A stretch of DNA of 64,000 nucleotides, from positions 1,488,001-1,552,000 of the forward strand of contig OZ007016.1 in assembly GCA_963931445.1 (NCBI GenBank), read 5' to 3'. Below are positions 52,595 to 63,810 of this stretch, piece by piece; position 1 is the first letter of the stretch, and the number at the start of each line of letters is the position of its first letter. Under the pieces are notes generated by a model, which searched no databases, was not told where the DNA came from, and saw only the letters and a program-made list of their open reading frames with translations. A program made the translations under genes and the position numbers. This stretch comes from CALXVA01 sp944393025. Its GTDB lineage: Bacteria; Bacillota; Clostridia; TANB77; CAG-508.

Positions 52595-52919
52595 TTTTTC
52601 CTTTGCTCCTTTCTTTTGTTTATTTTTTAATTTTAATATTGCCTTCTTTTTTACTTTTCATTCATTTTGTTTTTTGTTTTATTTTGTTATTTTTTTATTT
52701 ATTTTATTGACCTATTTTTAAAACTTAAAAAGTACCTTTTGCATATTTTTGTACTTCTAAGTTTCAAATTACCTTAAATTTTTTTATACCTTTTCGGTAC
52801 TTTTTAGTTTCCTATTTTTGGCCACTTTTATTTTACCTCAAGCTTTTATTTTTTGTCAATAGTAATATGAAATGAAGCTTTTGAATTTTTCACCATATTA
52901 TATAGAACATAATTACTGT
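52595..52919. other. Leader region upstream of the pilin-lectin gene
   Basis: It is strongly strand-biased (T-rich on plus, A-rich on minus) next to the gene. A 10-base inverted repeat AAAAAGTACC (about 52727-52736) and GGTACTTTTT (about 52797-52806) spans ~80 bases and may be regulatory. No c-di-GMP riboswitch core is recognised. Confidence 0.4.
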
Positions 52920-53033
52920 TTAGCGTATTAAAAATTTTGAATATCGATTAAAGAAGTTATTTATTTTTATTATATTTTTGCAGTACGCGTAGCGACCAAA
53001 CGAACATTTCTAATGTGAGTGCGATTGAAGAAA
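52920..53033 (+). repeat. Dispersed repeat, copy B (matches 1-112)
   Basis: It matches bases 1-112 with only scattered differences, over its whole length, in the same orientation. It sits between the pilin leader and the ftsH terminator. Confidence 0.85.
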
Positions 53034-53044
53034 CCTACTTTCCA

Positions 53045-53076
53045 TAAAAGAAGGGGTAGTAAAATCCCCTTCCTAG
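53045..53076 (-). terminator. Terminator of ftsH
   Basis: GAAGGGG pairs with CCCCTTC and TTTTAT follows on the minus strand. Confidence 0.8.
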
Positions 53077-53080
53077 TTAT

Positions 53081-54889
53081 CTAATTATTAAAAATTTTAT
53101 CAAATTCTTCTCCATCAATTTTTTCTTTTTCAAGTAAAACTCCTGCAACGCTGTGAAGTTTATCTACATTGCTTTTTAATATTTCTTCAGCTTTATTATA
53201 AGCAAAATCAATTATACTCTTTACTTCTTCATCTATTATTGCTGCTGTTTCTTCTGAATATTCCTTAGATTGTGCAAAATCTCTTCCTAAAAATACTTCT
53301 TCTTGATTTTGTCCTAATGTTATTGTTCCTAATCTTTCACTCATACCATATTTAGTGACCATAGCTCTCGCTATTTTAGTTGCTCTTTCTATATCATTAC
53401 TTGCACCTGTAGAAATGTCATCTAATATTAATTTTTCTGCAACTCTACCTCCTAAAAGAGATACTATATTTTCAATCATTTCTGTTCTAGACATAAATGA
53501 TTTATCTTCTGTTGGTCTATACATTGTATAACCACCAGCCATACCTCTTGGAACAATTGAAATTTGATGTATAGGATCTTGTGTTGGTAAGAATCTACTT
53601 ACTACTGCATGACCAGCTTCATGATATGCTACTAATTTTTGTTCTTTATCACTTCTTACTCTAGTTCTCTTTTCAGGTCCCATTGTTACTTTAACCATAG
53701 CATCTTCTATTTCTTGCATTCCTATTTCTCTTAAGTTTCTTCTTGCTGCTAAAAGTGCTGCTTCATTTAAAATATTTTCTAAGTCTGCACCTGAAAATCC
53801 TGATGTGTTTTTTGCTATTGTTTTTAAATCTACATCTATAGATAATTTTTTCTTTCTGCTATGAACTTCTAATATTTGCTCTCTTGCTTTTACATCTGGA
53901 CTTGAAACTACTATTTGTCTATCAAATCTACCTGGTCTTAATAATGCCTTGTCTAATACATCTGGTCTATTAGTTGCAGCTAGTACTATAACACCTTCAT
54001 TTGCTGAGAAACCATCCATTTCAACAAGTAATTGATTTAAGGTTTGTTCTCTTTCATCATGTCCTCCACCAAGACCTGCTCCTCTTTGTCTTCCTACTGC
54101 ATCAATTTCATCTATAAATACTATACATGGTGCTTTCTTTTTTGCTTCATCAAATAAATCTCTTACTCTTGAGGCTCCAACACCAACAAACATTTCAACA
54201 AAATCCGAACCACTTATAATAAAGAATGGAACCCCTGCTTCACCTGCAACTGCCTTTGCAAGAAGTGTTTTACCAGTACCAGGTCCACCTACAAGTAATA
54301 CTCCTTTTGGTATTCTAGCTCCCATATCTGTAAATTTCTTTGGATTTTTTAAAAATTCAACTATTTCCTCTAATTCTTCTTTTTCTTCATCAACACCTGC
54401 AACATCATCAAAAGTAATTTTATTTTTATCTGCTGGATTCATCATTCTTGCTCTACTTTTTCCAAATGACATTGTTTTAGTTCCACCATTATTACCTTGG
54501 CTACTACTCATAAATAAAAACCAAAATATTAAGAAAATTACTAGAATTCCAAATGGTGTTAAAAGACTAAATATAAATATCCATATAGATTCTGATTCTT
54601 CACTAACTTTTACATTTCCAGCTGACATACTTTCTTGTAAATTTTCCATTAAGTTATCTATACTTGGTATATTTACTTGTTTTACAAAATTTTGATTTTT
54701 TAATTTTACTTCTGCAGATGAACCATCAGCAGAAATTTCTATTTCTAATACTTCGCCTGCTTCTATTTTTTCAATTAATTCTGAATAAGCTAATTTACTG
54801 TTATCATTATCTAATATAGAAGTTAATAAAACAACAAAAATTATACCTATTATTAGCCACATAGCTAATGTTTTAATTCCACTTTTCAA
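53081..54889 (-). CDS. ftsH: ATP-dependent zinc metalloprotease FtsH
   Basis: A 602-residue membrane AAA+ protease for quality control and regulated proteolysis. Two membrane helices (residues ~8-26 and ~102-127) flank an extracytoplasmic domain. Walker A is GGPGTGKT (201-208), Walker B IVFIDEIDAVG, the second region of homology ATNRPDVLDKALLRPGRFDR, and the zinc site HEAGH (423-427). It follows tilS, a conserved neighbour. Confidence 0.96.
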   Translation of the reverse strand: MKSGIKTLAMWLIIGIIFVVLLTSILDNDNSKLAYSELIEKIEAGEVLEIEISADGSSAEVKLKNQNFVKQVNIPSIDNLMENLQESMSAGNVKVSEESESIWIFIFSLLTPFGILVIFLIFWFLFMSSSQGNNGGTKTMSFGKSRARMMNPADKNKITFDDVAGVDEEKEELEEIVEFLKNPKKFTDMGARIPKGVLLVGGPGTGKTLLAKAVAGEAGVPFFIISGSDFVEMFVGVGASRVRDLFDEAKKKAPCIVFIDEIDAVGRQRGAGLGGGHDEREQTLNQLLVEMDGFSANEGVIVLAATNRPDVLDKALLRPGRFDRQIVVSSPDVKAREQILEVHSRKKKLSIDVDLKTIAKNTSGFSGADLENILNEAALLAARRNLREIGMQEIEDAMVKVTMGPEKRTRVRSDKEQKLVAYHEAGHAVVSRFLPTQDPIHQISIVPRGMAGGYTMYRPTEDKSFMSRTEMIENIVSLLGGRVAEKLILDDISTGASNDIERATKIARAMVTKYGMSERLGTITLGQNQEEVFLGRDFAQSKEYSEETAAIIDEEVKSIIDFAYNKAEEILKSNVDKLHSVAGVLLEKEKIDGEEFDKIFNN

Positions 54890-55042
54890 AATTCAAATTC
54901 CTCCTTACAAATTATTAATATTAATAATTTAAACATCACCATTGAAATATACCATATATTACTAGTTAATTCAAGTTTTTTTTAATTTTTTCTATTAAAA
55001 ATTATTTGTCCATGAAAACAAGTACTATATAATAAGAAAACT

Positions 55043-56056
55043 TTACATAAAAAAAATCTTCCCTTTTTTTATCATAATTTTAATTCCTTTTCTTGGACTT
55101 AAATATTTATTACCTATATTATTATTACAAAGTTTGATAATATCATCTATATGTATTTTTTCTATATTAACAGATTTTCCATAAATCTTTGATATAGTAT
55201 ATAGAATAAGTCTTGATTTTATTACTACATCTAATTTATTAAACTCTTTTAAATTTAATATTGCTTTAATTTGTTTTTCTTTCATCTCATCTTTTATATT
55301 TTTTTCATTAATAACTAATCTTTTATATTCTTCTTTTACTATATTGTTTAAAAATATTTCTTCCTCAGTAGCAATATTAGATAATCTATTAATTCCATCC
55401 AAAATGTTTAGATTAAATTCTTTTTGCAAATATGGAATTAGCAAATTTCTAATTTTATTTCTAGTATATATATTTTCCTTATTAGTTTTATCATATCTTG
55501 GATTTAAATTTTCTGTTTTACAATATTCTTCTATTTTTTCTCTTGATGTTTCTATTAATGGTCTTATATATTTATTATCTCTTACAGCTTCAATTCCTTT
55601 TAACCCAGATATCGAAGTTCCTCTAATTATATTCATTAATACTGTTTCTGCATTGTCATTACTATTATGTGCTGTAGCAATTTTATTTGCTCCAGTTTTT
55701 TTAGCAACTTCTTCAAAAAAAGCGTATCTAATATTTCTTCCAGCTTCTTCTGTACCTATTTTTAATTTTTTTGCTTCTTCTTCAACATTTATTCTTTTAT
55801 AAAAAAATTCTACATTTATTTTTTTGCAAAATTCTTTCACATACTCTGTTTCTTCATCTGCTTCTTTCCTAATCATATGATTAATATGTGCTACATATAT
55901 TTTTATATTCAATTTCTCTTTAAATTTATTTAATATATTTAGTAAAGTAATAGAATCTGGTCCTCCAGATACACCTATTACTATTTTATCTTCTTTATTT
56001 ATTATATTATATGTTTTTATTGTATTTAATACTTCATTTTCTAACACTTTGCTCAC
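55043..56056 (-). CDS. tilS: tRNA(Ile)-lysidine synthetase (short form)
   Basis: Attaches lysine to C34 of tRNA-Ile(CAU). The PP-loop is VIGVSGGPDSITLLNIL and HNSNDNAETVLMNIIRGT is also diagnostic. At 337 residues it lacks the C-terminal TilS domain found in the ~450-residue Firmicute forms; short forms exist in other lineages. Its end (KKGKIFFM) is clean, so truncation by error is not obvious. It lies upstream of ftsH. Confidence 0.9.
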   Translation of the reverse strand: MSKVLENEVLNTIKTYNIINKEDKIVIGVSGGPDSITLLNILNKFKEKLNIKIYVAHINHMIRKEADEETEYVKEFCKKINVEFFYKRINVEEEAKKLKIGTEEAGRNIRYAFFEEVAKKTGANKIATAHNSNDNAETVLMNIIRGTSISGLKGIEAVRDNKYIRPLIETSREKIEEYCKTENLNPRYDKTNKENIYTRNKIRNLLIPYLQKEFNLNILDGINRLSNIATEEEIFLNNIVKEEYKRLVINEKNIKDEMKEKQIKAILNLKEFNKLDVVIKSRLILYTISKIYGKSVNIEKIHIDDIIKLCNNNIGNKYLSPRKGIKIMIKKGKIFFM

Positions 56057-56150
56057 CTCTTAGGTTATCAATTAAAATTACATTAATTAGTTTTAGTTTC
56101 AATATTTTTAACTTATACTTTTATTTTATAATTATAGTATAATGTATGAA

Positions 56151-56182
56151 TAAAGCTAGAACTATGTCTAGCTTTCTTTGTA
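56151..56182 (-). terminator. Terminator of dnaB
   Basis: AAAGCTAGA pairs with TCTAGCTTT on the minus strand just past the dnaB stop. Confidence 0.65.
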
Positions 56183-56202
56183 TTTTAATCATTAAGTTTT
56201 AT

Positions 56203-57555
56203 TTATTCTCTATATTTATCAATATTAGCAAATTTTGTATAATTTCCAAGCCATAATAACTCTACTGTTCCTGTTGAACCAGCTCTATGTTTAGCTATTA
56301 TTACTTCTGCTATATTTTTCTTTTCACTATCTTCGTTATAGTAATCATCTCTATATAAAAACATTACTATATCTGCATCTTGCTCTATTGAACCTGATTC
56401 ACGAAGATCAGAAAGCATTGGTCTGTGATCTGGTCTTTGTTCTGGTGCTCTAGATAATTGAGATAGTGCTATTACTGGAACTTCAATTTCTTTTGCTAAG
56501 ATTTTTAAAGAACGGCTTATTTCTGCAATTTCTTGTTCACGACTTGCTCCTCTTTTTCCACTTCCTTGAACTAATTGTAAATAATCAATTACTACTAATC
56601 CAATATTTTTTTCAAGTTTCATTTTTCTACATTTAGCTCTTATTTCCATTATAGATATTCCTGGTGTATCATCTATATATATTTGAGATTCTGAAAGTGC
56701 TCCAGAAGCTTCTGCTAGTTTTGCCCAATCTTCATCTTCTAATGTTCCTGTTCTTACTTTATTGCTATCTACCATTGCTTCTGAACAAAGAATTCTATTA
56801 ACCATCTGTTCTTTAGACATTTCTAAACTAAATATTGCTACTGGTACATTTGCTCTTACAGCTGCATTTGTTGCTATATTTAGAGCAAAAGCAGATTTAC
56901 CCATAGCTGGTCTTGCAGCAACTAATATTAAATCAGATTTATGAAGACCTGCCGTTCTAAAATCTAAATCTGAAAATCCTGTAGGTACACCTGTTACATG
57001 TTGTTTTCTATTATATAATTGCTCTAATTCTGTAAATGTATCTACTAATATATCTCTTATAGAACTATAACCTTTTTGGTTCTTTTTTTGCATTACTTCA
57101 AAAATTTTTCTTTCTGAACTATCTATTATTGCTTCAACTTCTTGTGTGGGATCATATCCTAGTGTTATAATATCATTTGCTGTTTTTATTAAATTTCTTA
57201 ATATTGATTTTTCTTCTACAATTTTTATATATTGTTCAACATTTGAAGTAGTTGGAACTTTATCTGGAAGTCCTGCTATATATTCTAGCCCACCTACTGC
57301 TTCTAATTTTCCCATTGAAGATAGTTCTGATTTTAATGTAATTATATCTATTGGTTCATTTCTATTGTATAAATTTAGTATAGCTGAATATATAATTTTA
57401 TTATCTTCCCTATAAAAATCTGTTTCTTTTAATACTTCAACTGCTGATGAAACAGCATCTTTATCTGTAAGCATACTTCCTATTACAGCTTGTTCTGCTT
57501 CTGTGTCATTTGGTGGTACTTTTCCTAATTCCAATTTTGTCACCTCTATCTTCAA
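56203..57555 (-). CDS. dnaB: Replicative DNA helicase
   Basis: A 450-residue hexameric helicase (called DnaC in Bacillus). An N-terminal domain (PPNDTEAEQAVIGSMLTD) binds primase; the RecA-like core has Walker A ARPAMGKSAFALN and Walker B LVVIDYLQLV, with the arginine-rich SQLSRAPEQRPDHRPMLSDLRESG. No intein. It is in the gdpP-rplI-dnaB cluster shared by many Firmicutes, 18 bases after rplI. Confidence 0.96.
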   Translation of the reverse strand: MKIEVTKLELGKVPPNDTEAEQAVIGSMLTDKDAVSSAVEVLKETDFYREDNKIIYSAILNLYNRNEPIDIITLKSELSSMGKLEAVGGLEYIAGLPDKVPTTSNVEQYIKIVEEKSILRNLIKTANDIITLGYDPTQEVEAIIDSSERKIFEVMQKKNQKGYSSIRDILVDTFTELEQLYNRKQHVTGVPTGFSDLDFRTAGLHKSDLILVAARPAMGKSAFALNIATNAAVRANVPVAIFSLEMSKEQMVNRILCSEAMVDSNKVRTGTLEDEDWAKLAEASGALSESQIYIDDTPGISIMEIRAKCRKMKLEKNIGLVVIDYLQLVQGSGKRGASREQEIAEISRSLKILAKEIEVPVIALSQLSRAPEQRPDHRPMLSDLRESGSIEQDADIVMFLYRDDYYNEDSEKKNIAEVIIAKHRAGSTGTVELLWLGNYTKFANIDKYRE

Positions 57556-57573
57556 TTATTTAAACACTTATAT

Positions 57574-58020
57574 TTATTGACTAATAATTTCTACTTTTAA
57601 ATTTGATGTTATTCCTTCAAATAATTTTATTGTTACATTAAAACTACCTAATGTTTTTATCGTTTCTTTTAATTCTATTTTCTTTTTATCTATATTTAAA
57701 TTATATTGAATTTTTAAGTTCTCAGATATTTCTTTTGAAGTTACTCCTCCAAATATCTTTCCATTTTCTCCTGCTTTAACTTTTATTTTAAGCATAATTC
57801 CTTTTATTTTTTTTGCAAGTTCTTCTGCATTTTGTTTCTCCATATCTTTTTTATAATTTGCAGATTCTTTTTTATTGTTCAATTTATTCATATTTTCTGC
57901 ATTTGCTTCTACTGCTAATTTTTTAGGAAGTAAATAATTTCTAGCATAACCATCACTTGCATTAATTACTTCATCTTTCTTTCCTACACCTTTAATATTA
58001 TCTAATAAAATAACCTTCAT
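57574..58020 (-). CDS. rplI: 50S ribosomal protein L9
   Basis: A 148-residue two-domain ribosomal protein. MKVILLDNIKGVGKKDEVINASDGYARNYLLPKKLA is the diagnostic N-terminal domain, followed by a long helix and the C-terminal domain. The start at 58020 has AAAGGAGGAATAAAA before it; the in-frame extension to 58083 overlaps gdpP and is rejected. Confidence 0.96.
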   Translation of the reverse strand: MKVILLDNIKGVGKKDEVINASDGYARNYLLPKKLAVEANAENMNKLNNKKESANYKKDMEKQNAEELAKKIKGIMLKIKVKAGENGKIFGGVTSKEISENLKIQYNLNIDKKKIELKETIKTLGSFNVTIKLFEGITSNLKVEIISQ

Positions 58021-58057
58021 TTTTATTCCTCCTTTTCTAGAGTTTCTACATCTAAAA

Positions 58058-60043
58058 TTATATTTGTTCACTAAAATACTCATTAATTCTATTTATCAAT
58101 TCTTGTTTAACTTCGTATATATCCATTCCTTCAACTTGTGCTCCAGCTAGAGTTATATGACCTCCTCCACCTAACTTTTCTAAAATTACTTGAACATTTA
58201 TATCTCCTATTGAGCGCCCACTTATACATACTTTATTTCCTAGTTTTCCTATTACAAATGATGCTGTAATATTACTTATAGTAAGAAGTTCATCTGCCGC
58301 TTTTGCACATATTACATTTGAATCTTTATCTTCATCTTCATACATTGATATTGCTATACTATCATATATAAGTTCAGATTTTGCTATTATATTTGATATT
58401 TTATTATAGGTATCTAAATCGCTTTGAAACCATTTTTTTATTTTAATTATATCAACTCCACATTTTCTTAAAAATGCGGCGGCTTCAAAAGTTCTAACAC
58501 CTGTTTTAAAAGTAAAGTTTTTAGTATCTACCATTATTCCAGAATATAAAGCTTCAGCTTCTAAATTGGTCAATTGTGGTTCTGATGTAGCATATTCAAT
58601 AAGTTCTGTTACTAGCTCTGATGCTGATGATGCATATACTTCATGGAAAGTAAGTGTTGCATTTTCTATATAATCTGGACTCCTTCTGTGATGATCTATT
58701 ACAACTACCTTTTTTGCTTTTGATAGTATTTCTTGTGATTCAACATAATTCTTTTTGTTTGTGTCTACAACAACTAATATTGTGTCATCATTCATATTTT
58801 GAAGTCCTAACTCTGGTGTTATAATAACATCTTTATAATCTTTATCTTCTTTTAGTTCTCTTAAAAATTCACTTAGATTTTCTCCTATAGGATTTAAAAC
58901 AATATTAGCTTGTTTATTTAAGTTCTTAGCTAATTCATATATTCCCATACTTGCTCCAATGCTGTCCATATCTGCATTATTGTGTCCCATTATTATTACA
59001 TTACTTGACTCGTTAATTAAACCTTCCAAAGCATGTGCAATAATTCTTGCTTTTACTTTTGTTCTTTTTTCTAATTCTTGTGTTCTTCCTCCAAAGAATC
59101 TATATTTATCTCCTTCATGAATAACAGCTTGATCTCCTCCACGACCTAATACTATATCTAAAGAGGCTTGTGCTGTTTTATATTTTTCCAAATTGCTTTT
59201 TCCATCATTTGATATAGCAACACTTAGTGTAAATTGCATTTTATCTGATGGTTGTAATTCTTTTATTGTATCTAATATATCAAATTTCCTATCTTCTATT
59301 TCTTTAATATATTGTTTTTCAAAAACGCATACAAAAATATCTCTTTCTGATTTAAGTATTAAGCCATTATATTCTGATGCCCAATCGTATAATTTCTTTT
59401 CTATTTCTGCAATTAATTGTGGTCTTTCTTCATCAGATATTCTTTGAATTATTTCTTCATAATTATCTACCATTATTAAACCAATATATATATCTTTATT
59501 ATCAAATATCTTTTCCAACTCAACTAATTTAGTAGTATCTACAAAATATATTGTAATTATAAATTCATCTTTAAGTGGCATATAATCACCATATAATTTA
59601 TAAGTTTTCTTATCTATTTTTATTTCATCATATATTTTTTCTTTTTTATCATTATTTTTTATTTCTAATTTAACATCTTCTAAGATTTTAGTTAAATAGT
59701 TATTTATATCCACATTAGCAAACTCTTGATTAAACTTTGTATTTTTAAATATTAAATTTCCATTTGTTTCCGCTATTACTAATGGAAATGGAGAGTTAAC
59801 TAATGCTACTTTTGCAACTTTATCCAAACTAAATGTTAAACTTTTAATATGTTCTGTAAGTTCTTCTTGTCCCTTATTATTTGTCCAATAAGCATATGCT
59901 AATAAACATGCATACACAATAATTGATGGTAGAATTAACCATGGATTATATACACATATTACTATCAAAAGTATGGCTATTATTGCTAAATATATCTTTG
60001 TTTTTGATATTATTTTTTTTAGTATTTTTTTATTATGATTCAT
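58058..60043 (-). CDS. gdpP: c-di-AMP phosphodiesterase GdpP (YybT family)
   Basis: Degrades cyclic di-AMP, which controls potassium and wall homeostasis. Two N-terminal membrane helices (residues ~10-52), a PAS-like domain, a degenerate GGDEF domain (residues ~160-300, no intact GGDEF) and the DHH/DHHA1 phosphodiesterase core: MGHNNADMDSIGA, VVVDTNK, VVVIDHHRRSPDYIE, GGGGHITLAGAQ. GGAGG precedes the ATG at 60043, chosen over the GTG at 60055. It heads the gdpP-rplI-dnaB cluster. Confidence 0.95.
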   Translation of the reverse strand: MNHNKKILKKIISKTKIYLAIIAILLIVICVYNPWLILPSIIVYACLLAYAYWTNNKGQEELTEHIKSLTFSLDKVAKVALVNSPFPLVIAETNGNLIFKNTKFNQEFANVDINNYLTKILEDVKLEIKNNDKKEKIYDEIKIDKKTYKLYGDYMPLKDEFIITIYFVDTTKLVELEKIFDNKDIYIGLIMVDNYEEIIQRISDEERPQLIAEIEKKLYDWASEYNGLILKSERDIFVCVFEKQYIKEIEDRKFDILDTIKELQPSDKMQFTLSVAISNDGKSNLEKYKTAQASLDIVLGRGGDQAVIHEGDKYRFFGGRTQELEKRTKVKARIIAHALEGLINESSNVIIMGHNNADMDSIGASMGIYELAKNLNKQANIVLNPIGENLSEFLRELKEDKDYKDVIITPELGLQNMNDDTILVVVDTNKKNYVESQEILSKAKKVVVIDHHRRSPDYIENATLTFHEVYASSASELVTELIEYATSEPQLTNLEAEALYSGIMVDTKNFTFKTGVRTFEAAAFLRKCGVDIIKIKKWFQSDLDTYNKISNIIAKSELIYDSIAISMYEDEDKDSNVICAKAADELLTISNITASFVIGKLGNKVCISGRSIGDINVQVILEKLGGGGHITLAGAQVEGMDIYEVKQELINRINEYFSEQI

Positions 60044-60115
60044 AAAATCCTCCACTTAAACAGTATATATTTTACTATTTTTGCGAGCTTTTGTCAAGGT
60101 AACATAAAATCTAAC

Positions 60116-60158
60116 AAAAAAATAAGCTCTAATTATTAATATAATTTGAGCTTATTTT
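60116..60158 (-). terminator. Terminator of rpoC
   Basis: AATAAGCTC pairs with GAGCTTATT and TTTTTTT follows on the minus strand. Confidence 0.8.
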
Positions 60159-60164
60159 ATCTAT

Positions 60165-63100
60165 TTATTCATTTACTTCTTTATTTTCTGTATTTATATG
60201 AATATTTTTATATGCAGCCATACCAGTACCTGCTGGAATTAATTTACCTATAATAACATTTTCTTTAAGTCCTATTAATTCATCAACTTTACCCTTAACT
60301 GCAGCTTCAGTAAGAACCCTAGTTGTTTCCTGGAAAGATGCTGCAGATAAGAAACTCTCTGTTGCAAGTGATGCTTTTGTAATACCTAAAAGTACTCTCT
60401 TGTATGTTGCTGGTTTACCACCTTCTGCAATTACCTTTTCATTAATGTCTTCAACTTCATATATGTCAACTAGTGATCCAGCAAATAATGGTGTATCTCC
60501 ATTATCTTCAATTCTTACTTTTTTAAGCATTTGTCTTGCTATAACTTCAACATGCTTATCATTAATATCAACACCTTGGTTTCTATAAACTTTTTGTACT
60601 TCTTGAACTAGATATAAATAAACACCGTCTGGTCCATTTATAGCTAATATTTCATTTGGATTTATTGAACCTTCTGTAATAGGAGTACCTGCTTTTATTT
60701 CTTCTCCTTCTTTTACACGAAGTTTTGAACCAAATGGAATTACATATGTCTTACTATCATCTTTACTTGTAACTGTTACTTCTTTTCTTGTTTTATCATC
60801 TGAAATGCTAACTTCACCATCAATTTCTGAAATTATTGCTAATCCCTTTGGTTTTCTAGCTTCAAATAATTCCTCAACTCTAGGAAGACCTTGAGTAATA
60901 TCCGCAACACCAGCAACACCACCAGAGTGAATAGTTCTCATTGTAAGCTGTGTACCTGGTTCACCAATTGATTGCGCTGCTATAATACCAACTGATTCTC
61001 CTATATTTACTTCTTCGCGAGTTGCTAATCCCATTCCATAACATTTGCTACATACTCCATGTTTTGTTCTACATTCTAAAACAGAACGAACTTTTACACT
61101 TGTGATTCCTGCTTCTACTATTTTATCTGCAATATTTTCTGTAATTAGAGTCTCTTTATCCACAATTAATTCATTTGTTTGTGGATTATAAATATTTTCT
61201 AAAGGATATCTACCAAGTAATCTTTCTTCCATTTTTTCAACAACTTGGTTTCCATCTTTAATATCTGATACTTCTATTCCTTTTTTAGTTCCGCAATCAT
61301 GTTCTCTAACAATAATGTCTTGAGAAACATCAACTAATCTTCTTGTTAAATATCCTGAGTCTGCTGTTCTTAACGCTGTATCTGCTAAACCTTTTCTAGC
61401 ACCATGTGCAGAAATAAAGTATTCTAGAGCATCTAGTCCTTCTCTAAATGATGAAGTAATTGGTATTTCAACTGTTTTACCAGTTGTAGATGCCATAAGT
61501 CCACGCATACCTGCTATTTGTCTTAGCTGGTTAACATTTCCGTCTTGCTCCTGATTCAGACATCATATATACTGGATTCATTTTATCAAAATTATCTTTC
61601 ATTGCATCTGTTACTTTATCTGTAGCTTGTTCCCATATTTTAATTACAGATGCATATCTTTCACTATCGGTTATTAATCCACGCCTATATTGTTTAGTTA
61701 CATTATCAACTTGAATTTGTGCTTCTTCTAATATCTTCTTTTTAGCTGGTGGCACCTTTACATCGTCAACAGATACTGTAATACCTGCTGTTGTAGAATA
61801 TTTATAACCTGTTGCTTTAATATAATCTAATAATTCTGCTGTTTTGCTTAATCCATGTTTATTTATACATTTTGCTATAATTTTACCTAGATTTTTTTTC
61901 ATTACTGTAAAGTTAAGTTCAGGTTCAAACATTGTTTCTGGATTTTCCCTATCTACAAATCCTAAATCTTGTGGTATTCCTTCATTATATATTAATCTAC
62001 CAACTGTTGTTTTTACAATTTTACTTTTTTCTTCACCATTTATATTTTTAGTAATTCTAACATTTATTAAAGCATGCATACCCAAATCATTGTTAACATT
62101 TGCTGTTACAGCTTCTTCTGGAGATGAATAATATCCTCCTTCTCCAATTTCTCCTGGAACTTCCATTGTTAAATAGTATGCACCAAGAATCATATCTTGA
62201 GTAGGTACTGTAACTGGTTTACCATCTTGTGGTTTCAACAAATTGTTTACAGAAAGCATTAAATATCTTGCTTCTGCTTGTGCTTCTGGTGATAATGGTA
62301 AGTGAATAGCCATTTGGTCCCCATCAAAGTCTGCATTGAATGCTGTACAAACTAGTGGATGAAGTTTTATAGCTCTTCCTTCAACTAAAACTGGTTCAAA
62401 TGCTTGAATTCCAAGTCTATGCAATGTAGGAGCACGGTTTAACATTACTGGATGATCTTTTATAACATCTTCAATAATATCCCATACTTCTGGTCTTAAT
62501 CTTTCTACCATTCTTTTTGCATTTTTTATGTTATGTGCAATTCCTCTACCTACTAATTCTTTCATTACAAAAGGTTTAAATAGTTCAACTGCCATTTCTT
62601 TTGGAACACCACATTGATAAATTTTAAGTTCTGGTCCTACTACTATAACTGAACGACCTGAATAGTCAACACGCTTTCCTAATAAATTCTGTCTAAATCT
62701 ACCCTGTTTTCCTTTTAATAAGTCTGATAATGACTTAAGAGGTCTATTTCCAGCACCAGTTACTGGTCTTCCACGCCTTCCATTGTCTATTAATGCATCT
62801 ACAGATTCTTGTAACATTCTTTTTTCGTTTCTTACAATTATTTCTGGTGCACCTAATTCTAGTAATCTCTTTAATCTATTATTTCTATTTATAACTCTTC
62901 TATATAAATCATTTAAGTCAGATGTTGCAAATCTACCACCATCTAATTGAACCATTGGTCTTAAATCTGGTGGAATTACTGGTACAACACTCATAACCAT
63001 CCATTCTGGTCTGTTTCCAGATAATCTAAATGACTCTACTGTATCTAGTCTTTTTACTAATTTTGCCTTTTTTTGTTCACTTGCTTTTTCTAATTCTTTT

Positions 63101-63678
63101 TTCAAATTAGCTGACAATTTATCTAAATCAATTTCCTCTAGTAATGTTCTTATGGCTTCTGCACCCATTTCTGCTTTAAAAGAGCCTTTTCCATATTTTT
63201 CTTCTGCCTCATGATACTCTTTTTCAGACAAAACCTGTGCTTTACTAAGTCCAGTTTCACCTTTATCTAAAACTATGTATGAAGCAAAATATATAACTTT
63301 TTCTAAGCTTCTTGGTGATACATCTAACATAAGTCCAATTCTACTTGGTATTCCTTTAAAATACCAAATATGTGCTACTGGTGCTGCAAGTTCTATGTGT
63401 CCCATTCTCTCGCGTCTTACCTTTGCTTTTGTAACTTCAACACCACATCTATCACAAACTATTCCTTTATATCTTACTCTTTTATATTTACCACAATGAC
63501 ATTCCCAATCTTTTGTTGGTCCGAATATTCTTTCACAAAATAGGCCATCTCTTTCTGGTTTAAGAGTTCTATAATTTATAGTTTCTGGTTTTTTTACTTC
63601 ACCTTTTGACCATTCTCTTATTTTCTCATCTGATGCTATGCCTATTTTTATTTTATCAAAAATATTTAATTCGTCCAC
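60165..63678 (-). CDS. rpoC: DNA-directed RNA polymerase subunit beta', with one frameshift
   Basis: The catalytic subunit. The N-terminal part carries the zinc ribbon (CHCGKYKRVRYKGIVCDRCG), the NADFDGDQMAIHLPLS active site and the clamp/lid regions; the C-terminal part starts with the trigger-loop region (GMRGLMASTTGK) and contains the second zinc site (CRTKHGVCSKCYG). The frame breaks at 61542, where one extra base turns MSESGARGNVNQLRQIAG into SGARRKC and a stop. Removing it restores a full-length subunit. An essential protein cannot be split here, so this is a sequence error. Confidence 0.96.
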
Positions 63679-63810
63679 AATTAGCCCCCTTGATTTTTTA
63701 TTTTCTTTGCCTTTAAAGCAGTTTCAAAGCTTTACACTGCTGTGCAAATTCTAATGTTTGCTTTAAAACTCTTATTAAGGCTATTTAATTAAAAGTACAT
63801 TTTAAAAAAA

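Noticed and set aside
52595..52919. c-di-GMP riboswitch upstream of the pilin-lectin gene
   Set aside because: No conserved core of class I or II could be found; only a 10-base inverted repeat is present.
51301..53080. Template repeat or reverse transcriptase for a local diversity-generating retroelement
   Set aside because: No second copy of the variable-region sequence and no reverse-transcriptase motif is present in this window.
55043..56056. tilS truncated by a frameshift
   Set aside because: No TilS C-terminal domain is seen in any frame just downstream; a genuine short form is more likely.
60165..63678. Two rpoC reading frames, as if rpoC were naturally split
   Set aside because: The break is in a strictly conserved segment, the second frame lacks a ribosome-binding site, and deleting one base joins them perfectly.
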